From Lysobacterales bacterium (GTDB lineage Bacteria; Pseudomonadota; Gammaproteobacteria; Xanthomonadales; SZUA-36): DNA of 45,659 nucleotides. Every line of letters begins with the position of its first letter. Position 1 is the stretch's first letter. Below the pieces are notes generated by a model, which did not search any database, was not told where the DNA came from, and saw nothing but the letters and a program-made list of their open reading frames with translations. This document shows positions 36,983 to 45,565 of the stretch, one piece after another. A program made the translations under genes and the position numbers. The stretch is from NCBI GenBank assembly GCA_029859505.1, contig JAOUCZ010000004.1:1-45659 (forward strand). Reading direction: 5' to 3'.

Positions 36983-37516
36983 ATGGATTTGATTTATTAC
37001 TATCTACCCGCACTGGAAACAGTCCGTGACTTCATGGAACTCGGTGGGAATGTGCTGTTTGTTATCGGCTTTCTCACCCTGTTCATGTGGATGTTGGTTA
37101 TCGAGAGGCTGATTTATCTCCGTTCAGGACATAAACGTCTGGCTGCGAAGGCCCTGTTTATCTGGGAGTCTCGTAATGATCATAAGTCATGGAACGCTCA
37201 CCAGATCAGGATCCGTTTAATCTCGCAGGTTTCTGCCAAGGCCGAGCGCAACATACCGTTGATTCAGACGTGTGTTGCGTTATGTCCGTTGCTCGGTTTG
37301 CTGGGAACAGTAACCGGGATGGTCGAAGTGTTCGAGGTTATGGCCATATCAGGTTCGGGTAGCCCCCGTTCTATGGCATCCGGTGTATCTAAAGCCACCA
37401 TTCCGACAATGGCCGGAATGGTGGCGGCTTTGTCCGGTGTGGCAATGGCAACCTACTTACAACGTAAATCCTCACGGGAACGCGAGTTACTTGCTGATAA
37501 CCTGTACATAGGGTAA
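36983..37516 (+). CDS. exbB: ExbB-type proton-channel protein (MotA/TolQ/ExbB)
   Basis: The compact 177-residue protein has three membrane helices and the ExbB core: GNVLFVIGFLTLFMWMLVIERLIYL, PLIQTCVALCPLLGLLGTVTGMVEVFEVMA and SKATIPTMAGMVAALSGVAMATYL. It is the short ExbB2 type found beside TtpC, and forms with ExbD the proton channel that powers TonB. It follows the TtpC-like gene by 12 bases and precedes exbD by 31. Confidence 0.93.
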   Translation: MDLIYYYLPALETVRDFMELGGNVLFVIGFLTLFMWMLVIERLIYLRSGHKRLAAKALFIWESRNDHKSWNAHQIRIRLISQVSAKAERNIPLIQTCVALCPLLGLLGTVTGMVEVFEVMAISGSGSPRSMASGVSKATIPTMAGMVAALSGVAMATYLQRKSSRERELLADNLYIG

Positions 37517-37547
37517 TGAGTGACCTGAAGGTCGCTGGAGAATTTGA

Positions 37548-37955
37548 ATGAAGCAATTTTTTAACCAAAACCAGGCCGAAGAAGAGTCTGAAATCAATAT
37601 CACTCCCATGTTGGACGTGGTATTCATCATGTTGATCTTCTTCATCGTTACGGCGACCTTTGTGAAGGAAGCCGGTATTGACGTCAACCGGCCTGACGCA
37701 GCTACCGCGGTCAAGAAGGAAAATGCAAATATCCTGATTGCCATCGGTGCAAATAACGACATCTGGATCGACCGTCGTATGGTTGATGTTCGGTCCGTAC
37801 GTCCTAACATCGAGCGTCTTCATGCTGAGAACCCGCAGGGTTCAGTGGTGATTCAGGCCGACAAGGAATCCAAGACGGATACTTTGATCCAGGTTATGGA
37901 TGCATCACGTCAGGCTGGCGTGTTCAACGTTTCAATCGCCGCTCAAGAGCAGTAA
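37548..37955 (+). CDS. exbD: ExbD-type biopolymer transport protein
   Basis: The 135-residue protein has a short cytoplasmic tail, one membrane helix beginning with INITPMLDVVFIMLIFFIV, in which Asp23 is the proton-carrying residue of the ExbD/TolR family, and a periplasmic domain (KKENANILIAIGANNDIWIDRR, VVIQADKESKTDTLIQVMDASRQAGV). It works with ExbB to couple the proton gradient to TonB. Ribosome site GGAGAATTTG precedes the ATG. TonB starts 7 bases after the stop. Confidence 0.95.
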   Translation: MKQFFNQNQAEEESEINITPMLDVVFIMLIFFIVTATFVKEAGIDVNRPDAATAVKKENANILIAIGANNDIWIDRRMVDVRSVRPNIERLHAENPQGSVVIQADKESKTDTLIQVMDASRQAGVFNVSIAAQEQ

Positions 37956-37962
37956 AGCAGTC

Positions 37963-38619
37963 ATGGCAGCTTCAATTAATCAAACACTAAATCAAAGTCA
38001 GGCCGCGAGCGTGACCCGCTTGGTTACGGGGCTGATTCTTGGTCTGGCTATTACATTGTGCCTGTTCTGGATGATGCAGTACCTGATTGCAACAGCCGAT
38101 CGTACGCTCAATGATGATGGCGCTGGCAGCCTGGTAGATTTCGTCAGGGTTAAACGTGACGAATCCGTCAAGCAAAGGCAATTGAAGCCTAAAAAGCCAC
38201 CACCACCCGATGCACCGCCTCCTCAGCCGCCAACACCACAGTTGGATAACCTGAACCCCAACGCTGAAAAAATAGCCATCTCAGCGGTACCGGTAGAAAC
38301 CGATATCGAAATGACCGGCGGATTCAGCCTGGGTGTAGGTGAAGGTGATTACCTGCCTATCGTTAAGGTTGCACCTATTTATCCCAACAGGGCGTTGACC
38401 CGTGGCATTGAAGGCCACTGCGTAGTTCAATACACAGTGACCCGCCAGGGCACGACAAAGGATCCGGTTGTTATTGAAGATAATTGCACATCGAGTCTTT
38501 TCCACAGTGCATCGATCAACGCGGCCCTGAAATTTAAATACAAGCCAAGGATTATGGACGGTGAAGCCGTTGAAGTTCCTGGTGTGCAGAACAAGTTTAC
38601 TTATGAAATTACTGAATAG
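37963..38619 (+). CDS. tonB: TonB-family energy-transducing protein
   Basis: This 218-residue TonB has one N-terminal membrane helix (LVTGLILGLAITLCLFWMMQYLI), a proline-rich periplasmic linker (KKPPPPDAPPPQPPTP) and a C-terminal domain (VKVAPIYPNRALTRGIEGHCVVQYTVTRQGTTKDP, CTSSLFHSASINAALKFKYKPR). It spans the periplasm to contact TonB-dependent receptors. The helix lacks the usual SxxxH start of TonB1, as is common in the TonB2 class. No receptor gene is in the window. The track start at 37900 lies inside exbD; ATG at 37963 is preferred. Confidence 0.93.
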   Translation: MAASINQTLNQSQAASVTRLVTGLILGLAITLCLFWMMQYLIATADRTLNDDGAGSLVDFVRVKRDESVKQRQLKPKKPPPPDAPPPQPPTPQLDNLNPNAEKIAISAVPVETDIEMTGGFSLGVGEGDYLPIVKVAPIYPNRALTRGIEGHCVVQYTVTRQGTTKDPVVIEDNCTSSLFHSASINAALKFKYKPRIMDGEAVEVPGVQNKFTYEITE

Positions 38620-38629
38620 AGATCACATT

Positions 38630-40009
38630 GTGCGTACAGCTTCAGCCAATTCCACTCGTAAAAACTGGTTGCTTCCCGCTTTAACTGTGTTTTTGTCGGT
38701 AGTTTTGGTATCGACAGCATCTGCGCAGGTAAAAAGGAAGGAAGACAAGGAATCAGGACGTAAGACCAAAGAAACGGTGGCGATGAGTCAACCGGTTTAT
38801 GAGGCCTTAACAGAGATTCAGGCATTGGTTGAAGCCGAGCAGTACTCAGAAGCACTGGCAGAGATAAAGAAGGTGCAGCAGAAAAAGAAGCTTTCTCCAT
38901 ATGAGTCTGCCCAGATCTGGAATCTTACCGCCTACACGTATTATCTGATGGAAAATTACAAGGGCGCCATTGGTGCCTACGAACAGGTATTGTCTCAGCC
39001 TGACTTACCTGAAGCATTGCAGCAAAGTACACTCAAGACACTTGCACAGCTTCAGTTCACGATTGAGGAATTCCAAAAGGCACTGGAGATCATCAACCGA
39101 TTGATAGCCATGCTTGACGAGCCTGCAGCCGATGTATATATGCTCAAGGGGCAGGCTTATTTCCAGATGGGTAAGTTCTCAGACGCTCTGGACCCTATCA
39201 AGATTGCCGTACAGATGTATCGCGATCAGGGCAAGGTACCCAACGAAAACTGGTTATTGTTATTGCGTGTGATTTACTGGGAGATGAAGGATTTCCCCAA
39301 CATGTTGATCGTTCTCGAAGAACTGGTCGAGGAATATCCAAAAGACTCCTATGTATTGACACTCGCTGGCGTGTATAGCGAACTGGGAGATACCAAGAAA
39401 CAATTGGCATTGACCGAAGCATTATACGATGCAGGTTATATCGATGGAAAAACTCACGCTGTCAACCTTGCAAACCTGTACCTCTTACATGGTATTCCTT
39501 ACAAGGCAGCAGCAATTTTGCAAAAGGAAATCGATGCCGGCAATGTTGAACCTGATGTACGGAACCTGCGCTTACTGTCACAGGCTTGGTACCAGGCAAG
39601 GAATGACAGGAAGTCCATTCCCCCGCTGGTTCAAGCTGCCGCCATGAGTGAAGATGGTGAACTTTATATGCGCTTGGCCCAGTCTTACCTGAACCTTGAG
39701 ATGTGGGGTGAAGCCGCAGAAGCCGCTAAGAAAGGTTTGGCTGTTGGTAAACTGAAGCGTAAGGATACCGCCAACATCATGTATGGCATGGCCTTATTCA
39801 ATCAAAGGAAACTGGAACAGGCACGGAGAATTTTCCAGGAAGCCGGCAAAGATAATCGCAGTAAACGCGCCGCAGGCCAATGGATAAAGTATGTTGACAG
39901 CGAGATCGTTCGCCGCGATACACTGGAACAAAAACTTCCTGATGTGAAGCCTCGCGATGTAGATGAAATTCTGAGAGCTAATGCGGATGCCGTTGACGAT
40001 GCAGGTTAA
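38630..40009 (+). CDS. Secreted TPR-repeat protein of the TonB2-like operon
   Basis: A signal peptide (WLLPALTVFLSVVLVSTASAQ) and a basic segment are followed by tetratricopeptide-like repeats through most of the chain, for example EQYSEALAEIKKVQQ, ENYKGAIGAYEQVL, GKFSDALDPIKIAVQMY, EMWGEAAEAAKKGL and RKLEQARRIFQEAGK. A periplasmic TPR protein regularly closes TtpC/TonB2 operons and is thought to help assemble the complex. Start choice is uncertain: GTG at 38630 gives a compact signal peptide and follows AGAG; ATG at 38603 (overlapping tonB) or the track start at 38561 would lengthen it. A strong terminator follows. Confidence 0.88.
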   Translation: MRTASANSTRKNWLLPALTVFLSVVLVSTASAQVKRKEDKESGRKTKETVAMSQPVYEALTEIQALVEAEQYSEALAEIKKVQQKKKLSPYESAQIWNLTAYTYYLMENYKGAIGAYEQVLSQPDLPEALQQSTLKTLAQLQFTIEEFQKALEIINRLIAMLDEPAADVYMLKGQAYFQMGKFSDALDPIKIAVQMYRDQGKVPNENWLLLLRVIYWEMKDFPNMLIVLEELVEEYPKDSYVLTLAGVYSELGDTKKQLALTEALYDAGYIDGKTHAVNLANLYLLHGIPYKAAAILQKEIDAGNVEPDVRNLRLLSQAWYQARNDRKSIPPLVQAAAMSEDGELYMRLAQSYLNLEMWGEAAEAAKKGLAVGKLKRKDTANIMYGMALFNQRKLEQARRIFQEAGKDNRSKRAAGQWIKYVDSEIVRRDTLEQKLPDVKPRDVDEILRANADAVDDAG

Positions 40010-40037
40010 ACTCTGCCTTTAGCGAGTCAATCGATTG

Positions 40038-40068
40038 AAAAAAACCGCGCTCTTGGCGCGGTTTTTTT
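40038..40068. terminator. Strong bidirectional Rho-independent terminator
   Basis: AAAAAAACCGCGC-tcttg-GCGCGGTTTTTTT forms a perfect 13-base stem with a 5-base loop, flanked by A and T runs on either side. It closes the TonB2-like operon on the plus strand and the crcB-DUF190 operon on the minus strand. Confidence 0.93.
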
Positions 40069-40090
40069 ATACGTGGTGTTTTTTATTCAG

Positions 40091-40444
40091 TCAGGTGTTC
40101 TTACCCGGTAAATAGTGGACGATGCGAATATTTTCTATCGTTACCAGACCACCCTTCCCTGCCTTTTCAAACAACTCCGACAGGGAGGTTTGAAAAGCAG
40201 TAATTTTGTCGGCCTCATCAACAATCTCAATGACCATGGGAAGATCCGAGGAAAGGTCCAGTATCTTCTGTGTACGGATCCGGGCACTCGCTCCGAAACC
40301 CAGAACGCCTTTGAGCACCGTCGCCCCGGCCAGGTCGGCATCACGCGCCTTTCTAACGATCACCTCATACAATGGTAAATGTCCTAATTTGTCGCTTTCA
40401 CCAACAAAGACTCTCAACAAAACTGCTTGCCCGGAAATATTCAT
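40091..40444 (-). CDS. DUF190 protein paired with CrcB
   Basis: The 117-residue protein matches DUF190, a ferredoxin-like fold related in shape to PII signalling proteins: AVLLRVFVGESDKLGHLPLYEVIVRKARDADLAGATVLKGVLGFG, then IRTQKILDLSSDLPMVIEIVDEADKI and VTIENIRIVHY. No enzymatic role is known; its constant pairing with crcB suggests regulation of fluoride export. It lies 2 bases downstream of crcB in the same operon. Confidence 0.9.
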   Translation of the reverse strand: MNISGQAVLLRVFVGESDKLGHLPLYEVIVRKARDADLAGATVLKGVLGFGASARIRTQKILDLSSDLPMVIEIVDEADKITAFQTSLSELFEKAGKGGLVTIENIRIVHYLPGKNT

Positions 40445-40446
40445 AT

Positions 40447-40836
40447 TTACCTCAACACCAACGCACTCAGATACAAGCCCAGTACAAACGCCAGGCCTGC
40501 ACCAGCCATGGTGGCTACAAAATAGAACGAGGCGTAAAAATACTCCTTGTCCTGTACAAACTGCCCCAACTCATACACAAATGATGACATGGTCGTGAAG
40601 CCGCCACAAAAACCCGTAGCCAGCAATAGCCGCATCTCCGTGGAAAGCAGTGTGGATGTCGCACCTATACCTGCGATCAGCCCGATCAGCAGGCAGCCTG
40701 CCACATTCGATATCAATGTACCGAGCGGCATACTCAAAGCGGCAATGTTTTGCGTGACCAGGCTCATACCATAACGGCTGACACCGCCCAGCATACTACC
40801 CAATCCAACATAGACAAATGGTAATATGGCAGCCAC
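40447..40836 (-). CDS. crcB: Fluoride exporter CrcB (Fluc)
   Basis: CrcB is a small dimeric fluoride channel of the inner membrane. The 129-residue chain has four helices and the signature sequences GGVSRYGMS, GTLISNVAGCLLIG and GFCGGFTTMSSFVYE. It starts with GTG behind AAGGA. The 83 bases up to the divergent sulfotransferase gene do not contain a recognisable fluoride riboswitch. Confidence 0.95.
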   Translation of the reverse strand: MAAILPFVYVGLGSMLGGVSRYGMSLVTQNIAALSMPLGTLISNVAGCLLIGLIAGIGATSTLLSTEMRLLLATGFCGGFTTMSSFVYELGQFVQDKEYFYASFYFVATMAGAGLAFVLGLYLSALVLR

Positions 40837-40919
40837 CTTTTAATCCTTGCTGATTTCAATGGGTACATGATGCGATGCCCGCAGGCATGACGCAAGCGAT
40901 GAGACAGGAGAACACCCGG

Positions 40920-41552
40920 ATGAATAAGGACTCAAGCCTGAAAACTTATCTAAGCAGGCTACTGCACATAAAGCCCTCACCCTTGCGGCAGGGTCAGAAT
41001 GGGCCATATGTGTTTATTCACATCAACAAGACGGCCGGAACCAGTATAGGGAATGCCATAGGGCTACCGGTAAAGCATCATCAGACCGCGCGGGAGATCA
41101 TTGACAAGATAGGCAGGGATAAGTGGGATACGGCCTATAAATTCACCCTGGTGAGGAATCCATGGGACAAGGTGGTATCACACTACGAATACCGTCGAAA
41201 AAGGAATAAGACAGAAGTTGCCACACGCAATGTTTCGTTCTCCGAATGGGTCAAAAAGACCTACGGAACGGACAAGGATCCATTCTTTTACAATAACCCA
41301 AAGGCCTTTCAGCCACAGGTCGAGTGGCTCAAGGATGATCAGGGTAAGATTGCAATAGACTTCATTGGCAAGTTTGAATCTATCAATGACGACTTTAATC
41401 AGATAAAAGCCATCATCGGTATAGATGCTGAGCTACCCCATCTGAACGCCAGCAAGCGGGCAGGCTATCAATCCTATTACGACGATGAAACCCGGCAGAT
41501 AGTAGCCGAGTGGTTTCATGAAGACATCGAACTGTTCGGCTATAGCTTCTAA
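40920..41552 (+). CDS. Sulfotransferase-family protein
   Basis: The 210-residue protein has the two PAPS-binding signatures of the sulfotransferase family 2 type (PF03567-like): a 5'-phosphosulfate loop FIHINKTAGTSIG near residue 33 and the 3'-phosphate motif FTLVRNPWDKVVSHYEYRR near residue 75. WLKDDQGKIAIDFIGKFESI and the C-terminal RQIVAEWFHEDIELFGYSF are also typical. It would transfer sulfate from PAPS to an unknown acceptor, perhaps a surface polysaccharide. It lacks an obvious membrane anchor. The ATG at 40920 follows CAGGAG. It stands alone, between divergent crcB and a convergent gene, with no glycan genes nearby. Confidence 0.85.
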   Translation: MNKDSSLKTYLSRLLHIKPSPLRQGQNGPYVFIHINKTAGTSIGNAIGLPVKHHQTAREIIDKIGRDKWDTAYKFTLVRNPWDKVVSHYEYRRKRNKTEVATRNVSFSEWVKKTYGTDKDPFFYNNPKAFQPQVEWLKDDQGKIAIDFIGKFESINDDFNQIKAIIGIDAELPHLNASKRAGYQSYYDDETRQIVAEWFHEDIELFGYSF

Positions 41553-41576
41553 GCCAAATCCTTAGGTCAGCTGAAT

Positions 41577-41607
41577 GCCAGGCAACCGATTGTTACCGGT
41601 TGCTGGC
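41577..41607. terminator. Hairpin between convergent sulfotransferase and DUF3604 genes
   Basis: GCCAG(g)CAACCG pairs with CGGTTGCTGGC across a short AT-rich loop, with one bulged G. It lies 25 bases past the sulfotransferase stop and 48 bases past the DUF3604 stop on the other strand. There is no long T-run, so it is a plausible but not classic terminator. Confidence 0.5.
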
Positions 41608-41654
41608 ACCATTTGCAAAGTTCAGTGAGGTTTATTCAAACCCCTCTATTTAAA

Positions 41655-43577
41655 TCAGGGCGTATACCAAATCGGTGCGGTATAAGCTCGCTCCTGGTGT
41701 ACAGTTTCTGCGCCATCTGGTATTTCAATACCAAAACGGAAGGCATCGTAGACGATCCAGCGCGGTGTTGGTATTTCGAGTACACGGGCGTAGTAAAAAG
41801 CACTTTGTTTGGCATCGAAATCAGGATCCGTCCAGACCGCACCAAGTTCGGAAGCGCCGATGGTGTTGGTCCAGTTGGCCGCAGCGATGTCTACCGTGTT
41901 GCCAACCGGGGGCAAAACGCCATTGGCATCTGGTTTACGACCATCCGACCATGCAACGTCATAGACTTTCTCGTGCTTGTTGCCTTTAGCATCCAGCCAG
42001 CCTTTGACAATCTGGATACGGTCGAGGTTGGCACCAATGGAGTCACGTAAGGCGTATACCATGAAGGTAGGCGCTCCACCCTTGCCGTTGGCTTGCAGGT
42101 CACCACCCATTGGCACGCCCTTCTCGTAACCACGGAAAGCGGGTGCGCGGCTATTGAGGTCTTCATCTACATAGTCCCAACCACCGAAGAAACGTACTGA
42201 GATACGCGGGCCAGTGGTGCCATAGACTTCCTTGCGTTTCATGGCATCCCAGATCGCGGTGCGGGTATTCTCTTTGGCCCATACACCGGTGTAACCTGAG
42301 GCGACCAGTTCATAACCTTCGAAAGCACCGTTTTCAGTTTTGGTGAAAGGGTGTCCCATACGTGCGGGTGAAGGCTCAGCATTGGTGGCCTTACCAAAGA
42401 AGTTGTCTTCCTCGGCGGTGGCTAGTGCAGTATGACTGTCGGTAGAGCCTACCAAACCGAATTTGTACGGATTGGTGCCGAATTTCTTCTCAAGCAACAG
42501 ACCGTTCTTCAGCGCTTCGCGGGCATACTCATATTGCAGCATGCTGTCTGTTTTAGACGCACTTAAATCCAGGTTGCCGGCATCCCAGGTCTCGTAGTCC
42601 GCAAATGCGTCATCCGGTGACAATAACGGATGCGTCTCACCATCACCCTTGATCTGGGTGACCTCGTACATCGGCTCCCAGCGGGCTCGTTTTTCTACGT
42701 AATTCCGGTCGACTTTCTTACCGGTGAACTGCTTGTCAACCGGGAACATGATGCCGTTTGACAGGTTGCCGTTATGTGCCAGGGCCAGAACCGAGCCCCC
42801 GGTCTTGGCCTCGTAAGCCTCAAGATAAGCATAAAAATCAAGTGGATCGGTTGAACCGACCGGAGCCTGGGTCGTGTAGGGCACAACCTGGCCGGCCTTG
42901 TCACCATTGTCACGGAAGATCGCATTGCGGTGCAGGTTATTACCCTTATCAAGCGAGGTCCATTCAAAACCAATAAACGTCGTGAATGAGCCGGGATCGT
43001 TGAAGCGCTCTGCAGCGTCGACAACATCCTCCCAGATCGACTTATAAATCTTTCCGCCCGGTGAGTATTCAGCCATCATCTGCAGATTGATATCGCCCTG
43101 TGAAAAGGTCGTAATCAGATCCAGAGCAGCCGCAACCGAGGCATCACCACCCTTCTGCAGACCGGCGTACCAACGCTTACCCTGCTCGTACTTGATAATA
43201 TCCGGCGCACCAGCCGCCATATCGCTAAAGAACCCCATACCATCGGAGTGGTCAGCAATTACCAGCCAGTCAAGCGGACGGCCAAGCTTTGCCGGCTGAC
43301 CACTGGAAGCCATTACCTGCTCGCCACGGGCGAACCGGTAGGCATCATCCAGGCCGAGCCGGGCGCCAAACAGGCCTGCATCCATCGATAACCCGGTATG
43401 CAGGTGGGTATCACCCCAGTACACCTGGTCAGGAAAACTGCGATCGGCATAAGGCGAGTAAGCCTTGCCGGGATACAGGTCATTTAATGAGTCTTTTGCG
43501 GGTGTGAATTGAGCGGTGGCCGTAGTGGCTGCGCCGAGTAATAAAATTGTAAAGATAAAGCGACGGGATCTAATCAT
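41655..43577 (-). CDS. DUF3604 secreted PHP-like protein
   Basis: The 640-residue protein has a signal peptide ([17 protein letters not shown]) and is a full-length DUF3604 protein. The N-terminal [16 protein letters not shown] resembles the PHP metal motif Hx[13 protein letters not shown] contains a further His/Asp pair, [12 protein letters not shown] follows, and [23 protein letters not shown] matches the late metal-ligand region. By analogy it is a periplasmic metal-dependent hydrolase, possibly a phosphoesterase, but I know of no proven reaction. The ribosome site is strong (GGAGGAGG). It is common in marine bacteria. The DUF418 gene lies 80 bases upstream on the same strand. Confidence 0.9.
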   Translation of the reverse strand: MIRSRRFIFTILLLGAATTATAQFTPAKDSLNDLYPGKAYSPYADRSFPDQVYWGDTHLHTGLSMDAGLFGARLGLDDAYRFARGEQVMASSGQPAKLGRPLDWLVIADHSDGMGFFSDMAAGAPDIIKYEQGKRWYAGLQKGGDASVAAALDLITTFSQGDINLQMMAEYSPGGKIYKSIWEDVVDAAERFNDPGSFTTFIGFEWTSLDKGNNLHRNAIFRDNGDKAGQVVPYTTQAPVGSTDPLDFYAYLEAYEAKTGGSVLALAHNGNLSNGIMFPVDKQFTGKKVDRNYVEKRARWEPMYEVTQIKGDGETHPLLSPDDAFADYETWDAGNLDLSASKTDSMLQYEYAREALKNGLLLEKKFGTNPYKFGLVGSTDSHTALATAEEDNFFGKATNAEPSPARMGHPFTKTENGAFEGYELVASGYTGVWAKENTRTAIWDAMKRKEVYGTTGPRISVRFFGGWDYVDEDLNSRAPAFRGYEKGVPMGGDLQANGKGGAPTFMVYALRDSIGANLDRIQIVKGWLDAKGNKHEKVYDVAWSDGRKPDANGVLPPVGNTVDIAAANWTNTIGASELGAVWTDPDFDAKQSAFYYARVLEIPTPRWIVYDAFRFGIEIPDGAETVHQERAYTAPIWYTP

Positions 43578-43657
43578 TTCTTAGCCTCCTCCAAGAACCA
43601 CTAGAACCAATTATTAAACCACAATTTCTTCGCTCGCGCCTTGATAAATGGAGTCCG

Positions 43658-44881
43658 TTACAACGGTACTTCAATCGCCTTTTCGGTTTTTAAAAATTTC
43701 ACCCTGCTGAAATACGTTCCGCAACGCCATAACCATTCCAGTGGACCAAAGTGATAGCGCGACAACCACCACTTACTCATACGAACCTGCAGAAAAATAA
43801 GCAAAAAACTGAGCAGGAACATTTGCCAGTCATGCAAATGACCCAGGTAACCCAGACCCCAGCCATACAGGATAAATGTCCCAATAAGGGTCTGTACTAA
43901 ATAGTTGGTGAGCGCCATACGGCCATAGGGCGCCAGGGACCCCAACCACCCCGTTGGGCGGCGTAAGAAGAGCAGCAGAAAGCCGCTCATCAAGAACGCT
44001 GTCAGCGCGGTATTAAACAGGTCGTAAGTTGTAACTGCGACTACCGAGGTCCAGTTCTTAAATTCCATCACATCAGGTATGGAAGAGAAAGTCACTGCCA
44101 TCAAAACAAAGAATCCCAGTGACAGACCAAGCGACCACCACATCACCTTCTTAATAAACGGTTTATTGGCCTCAAGGTTTCTCATAATGCCGGAGCGCAC
44201 CAGCCACATACCCACGAGAAAATAAGCGAGAGTAAGATACCCGCGCCCGAAGATAGCTACCATGAAATCCAATTTAGTGGCAAAGCCGTTATAGAAATTT
44301 TCTCTTGCGACTTCAATAAAAGAACCGTTCTGCAGTAATTCAACATAGGCCGCAACGACAGGAGATTCCGGAATGTAGTCATAGCTCAATATTGTCGACG
44401 TACCCGTTAGGAGATAGAAGAGATAACGACCTGTCCCCAGGCACAGCAAAACTACAATAAACCACAGCATTTTGCTCGACACGCGATAAAAAAGCGGCAG
44501 GCAAAAACCAATGGCAACATAAACAGTGAGAATATCACCGCGATAGAACAACGAATGTACAAAACCAATCGCCCCAAGTATCGCCAGACGCCAGATAAAG
44601 CGACCGGAAAAACTGCGTCCCTTGGCGGCAGCATTACCCATCATGATGGCAAAGCTCATTCCAAACAGCACCGCGAAGATGGAAAAGAACTTACCCATCA
44701 CGAATATAAAGTGAAAGCCCATCACAATTTGATCAACAATATTCGACCCCACCGCCCAGACCTCGGGCCTTGGTGCGGCAATAAACTGTTCGATCATATG
44801 TGCGAAAACAATGCCGGCCAACGCAAATCCGCGCAGCGCATCTACAGCCTCAATCCTGTTGTTTGGAGAAGCAATCTGCAT
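43658..44881 (-). CDS. DUF418 multi-pass membrane protein
   Basis: The 407-residue protein starts IEAVDALRGFALAGIVFAHM, the usual opening of DUF418/YeiB-type membrane proteins related to acyltransferase-3 and HGSNAT-like families. It has about ten hydrophobic spans, FSIFAVLFGMSFAIMM, and the C-terminal DUF418 region with LAPYGRMALTNYLVQTLIG and RYHFGPLEWLWR. Function is not established; an acyl-group transfer or lipid-related role has been suggested for relatives. It precedes the DUF3604 gene on the same strand, possibly co-transcribed. Confidence 0.9.
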   Translation of the reverse strand: MQIASPNNRIEAVDALRGFALAGIVFAHMIEQFIAAPRPEVWAVGSNIVDQIVMGFHFIFVMGKFFSIFAVLFGMSFAIMMGNAAAKGRSFSGRFIWRLAILGAIGFVHSLFYRGDILTVYVAIGFCLPLFYRVSSKMLWFIVVLLCLGTGRYLFYLLTGTSTILSYDYIPESPVVAAYVELLQNGSFIEVARENFYNGFATKLDFMVAIFGRGYLTLAYFLVGMWLVRSGIMRNLEANKPFIKKVMWWSLGLSLGFFVLMAVTFSSIPDVMEFKNWTSVVAVTTYDLFNTALTAFLMSGFLLLFLRRPTGWLGSLAPYGRMALTNYLVQTLIGTFILYGWGLGYLGHLHDWQMFLLSFLLIFLQVRMSKWWLSRYHFGPLEWLWRCGTYFSRVKFLKTEKAIEVPL

Positions 44882-45058
44882 AAATTGAACCCTTATTCTT
44901 ATTCTTATAAGCGTAGTCGACTTTTGGGGCCACTGCTAGCTGGATTATTGTACGGTGTTTCAGTGTGCGAGTTTTGCTAGTGTGACAATGGATAGCCGGA
45001 ATATTAATTTGTAGGTAACTTCAGTCACCTTAAGCACAACTGGAAGTGATGATAAGGT

Positions 45059-45565
45059 CTACCCCGCCAAAACCTTCTTCAAAAACTGCTCAAACAACAC
45101 TTCAACCGTTTCAATTGAGCTATGCAACACGTGATCACCACTGATCAGGTGCAGGGTGCAATCTGCTTCCTTTGCAAAGCGAATTGAGTTCTCCGGCGGA
45201 ATGATATCGTCAGACCAGCCATGCACAATTTCGATGTGCCGGGATTTGTGAGGGTAATTTTTACTTTGATAATCGTCGCCCATATACAACGCTGGCGCCA
45301 ACAGGAACACGGCCTGTGCTTCGACCTGCCCGGAAGCCACCAGCGACACGTAACCACCCATGCTTGAGCCCACCAGGATAAAGGGTCCCGCCTCATTGTT
45401 TAAAACATTCACCAGTCGCTCGACACGCAGATCAGCAGAATCACGCAAATCTGTGTAATCAATACTCTCAGCCATACAGCCGAGGCTTTCGGCAATGCCA
45501 GCGAGCCGCTTGATCTTGCTGCCCCAGGGGCCTCTTTCTTTGCCGTGAGCGAAGTATATTTTCAT
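45059..45565 (-). CDS. Small alpha/beta hydrolase (esterase-like)
   Basis: The 168-residue protein is a compact alpha/beta-hydrolase. KIYFAHGKERGPWGSKIKRL provides an oxyanion-type HGxxG-like start. The nucleophile elbow is LVGSSMGGYVS (Ser68), the acid lies in IVHGWSDDIIPPENS (about Asp117), and the base in ISGDHVLHSS (about His146). This is the full catalytic triad of a YqiA/TEX30-like minimal hydrolase. Substrate is unknown, and it is cytoplasmic. The start at 45565 follows AAGGAAC. The 177 bases between it and the DUF418 gene show nothing I can call. Confidence 0.88.
   Translation of the reverse strand: MKIYFAHGKERGPWGSKIKRLAGIAESLGCMAESIDYTDLRDSADLRVERLVNVLNNEAGPFILVGSSMGGYVSLVASGQVEAQAVFLLAPALYMGDDYQSKNYPHKSRHIEIVHGWSDDIIPPENSIRFAKEADCTLHLISGDHVLHSSIETVEVLFEQFLKKVLAG

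Noticed and set aside
40837-40919. Possible fluoride riboswitch upstream of crcB
   Set aside because: Reading the minus strand of this 83-base gap, I could not find the conserved crcB-RNA core sequences; the space is also short and shared with a divergent gene.
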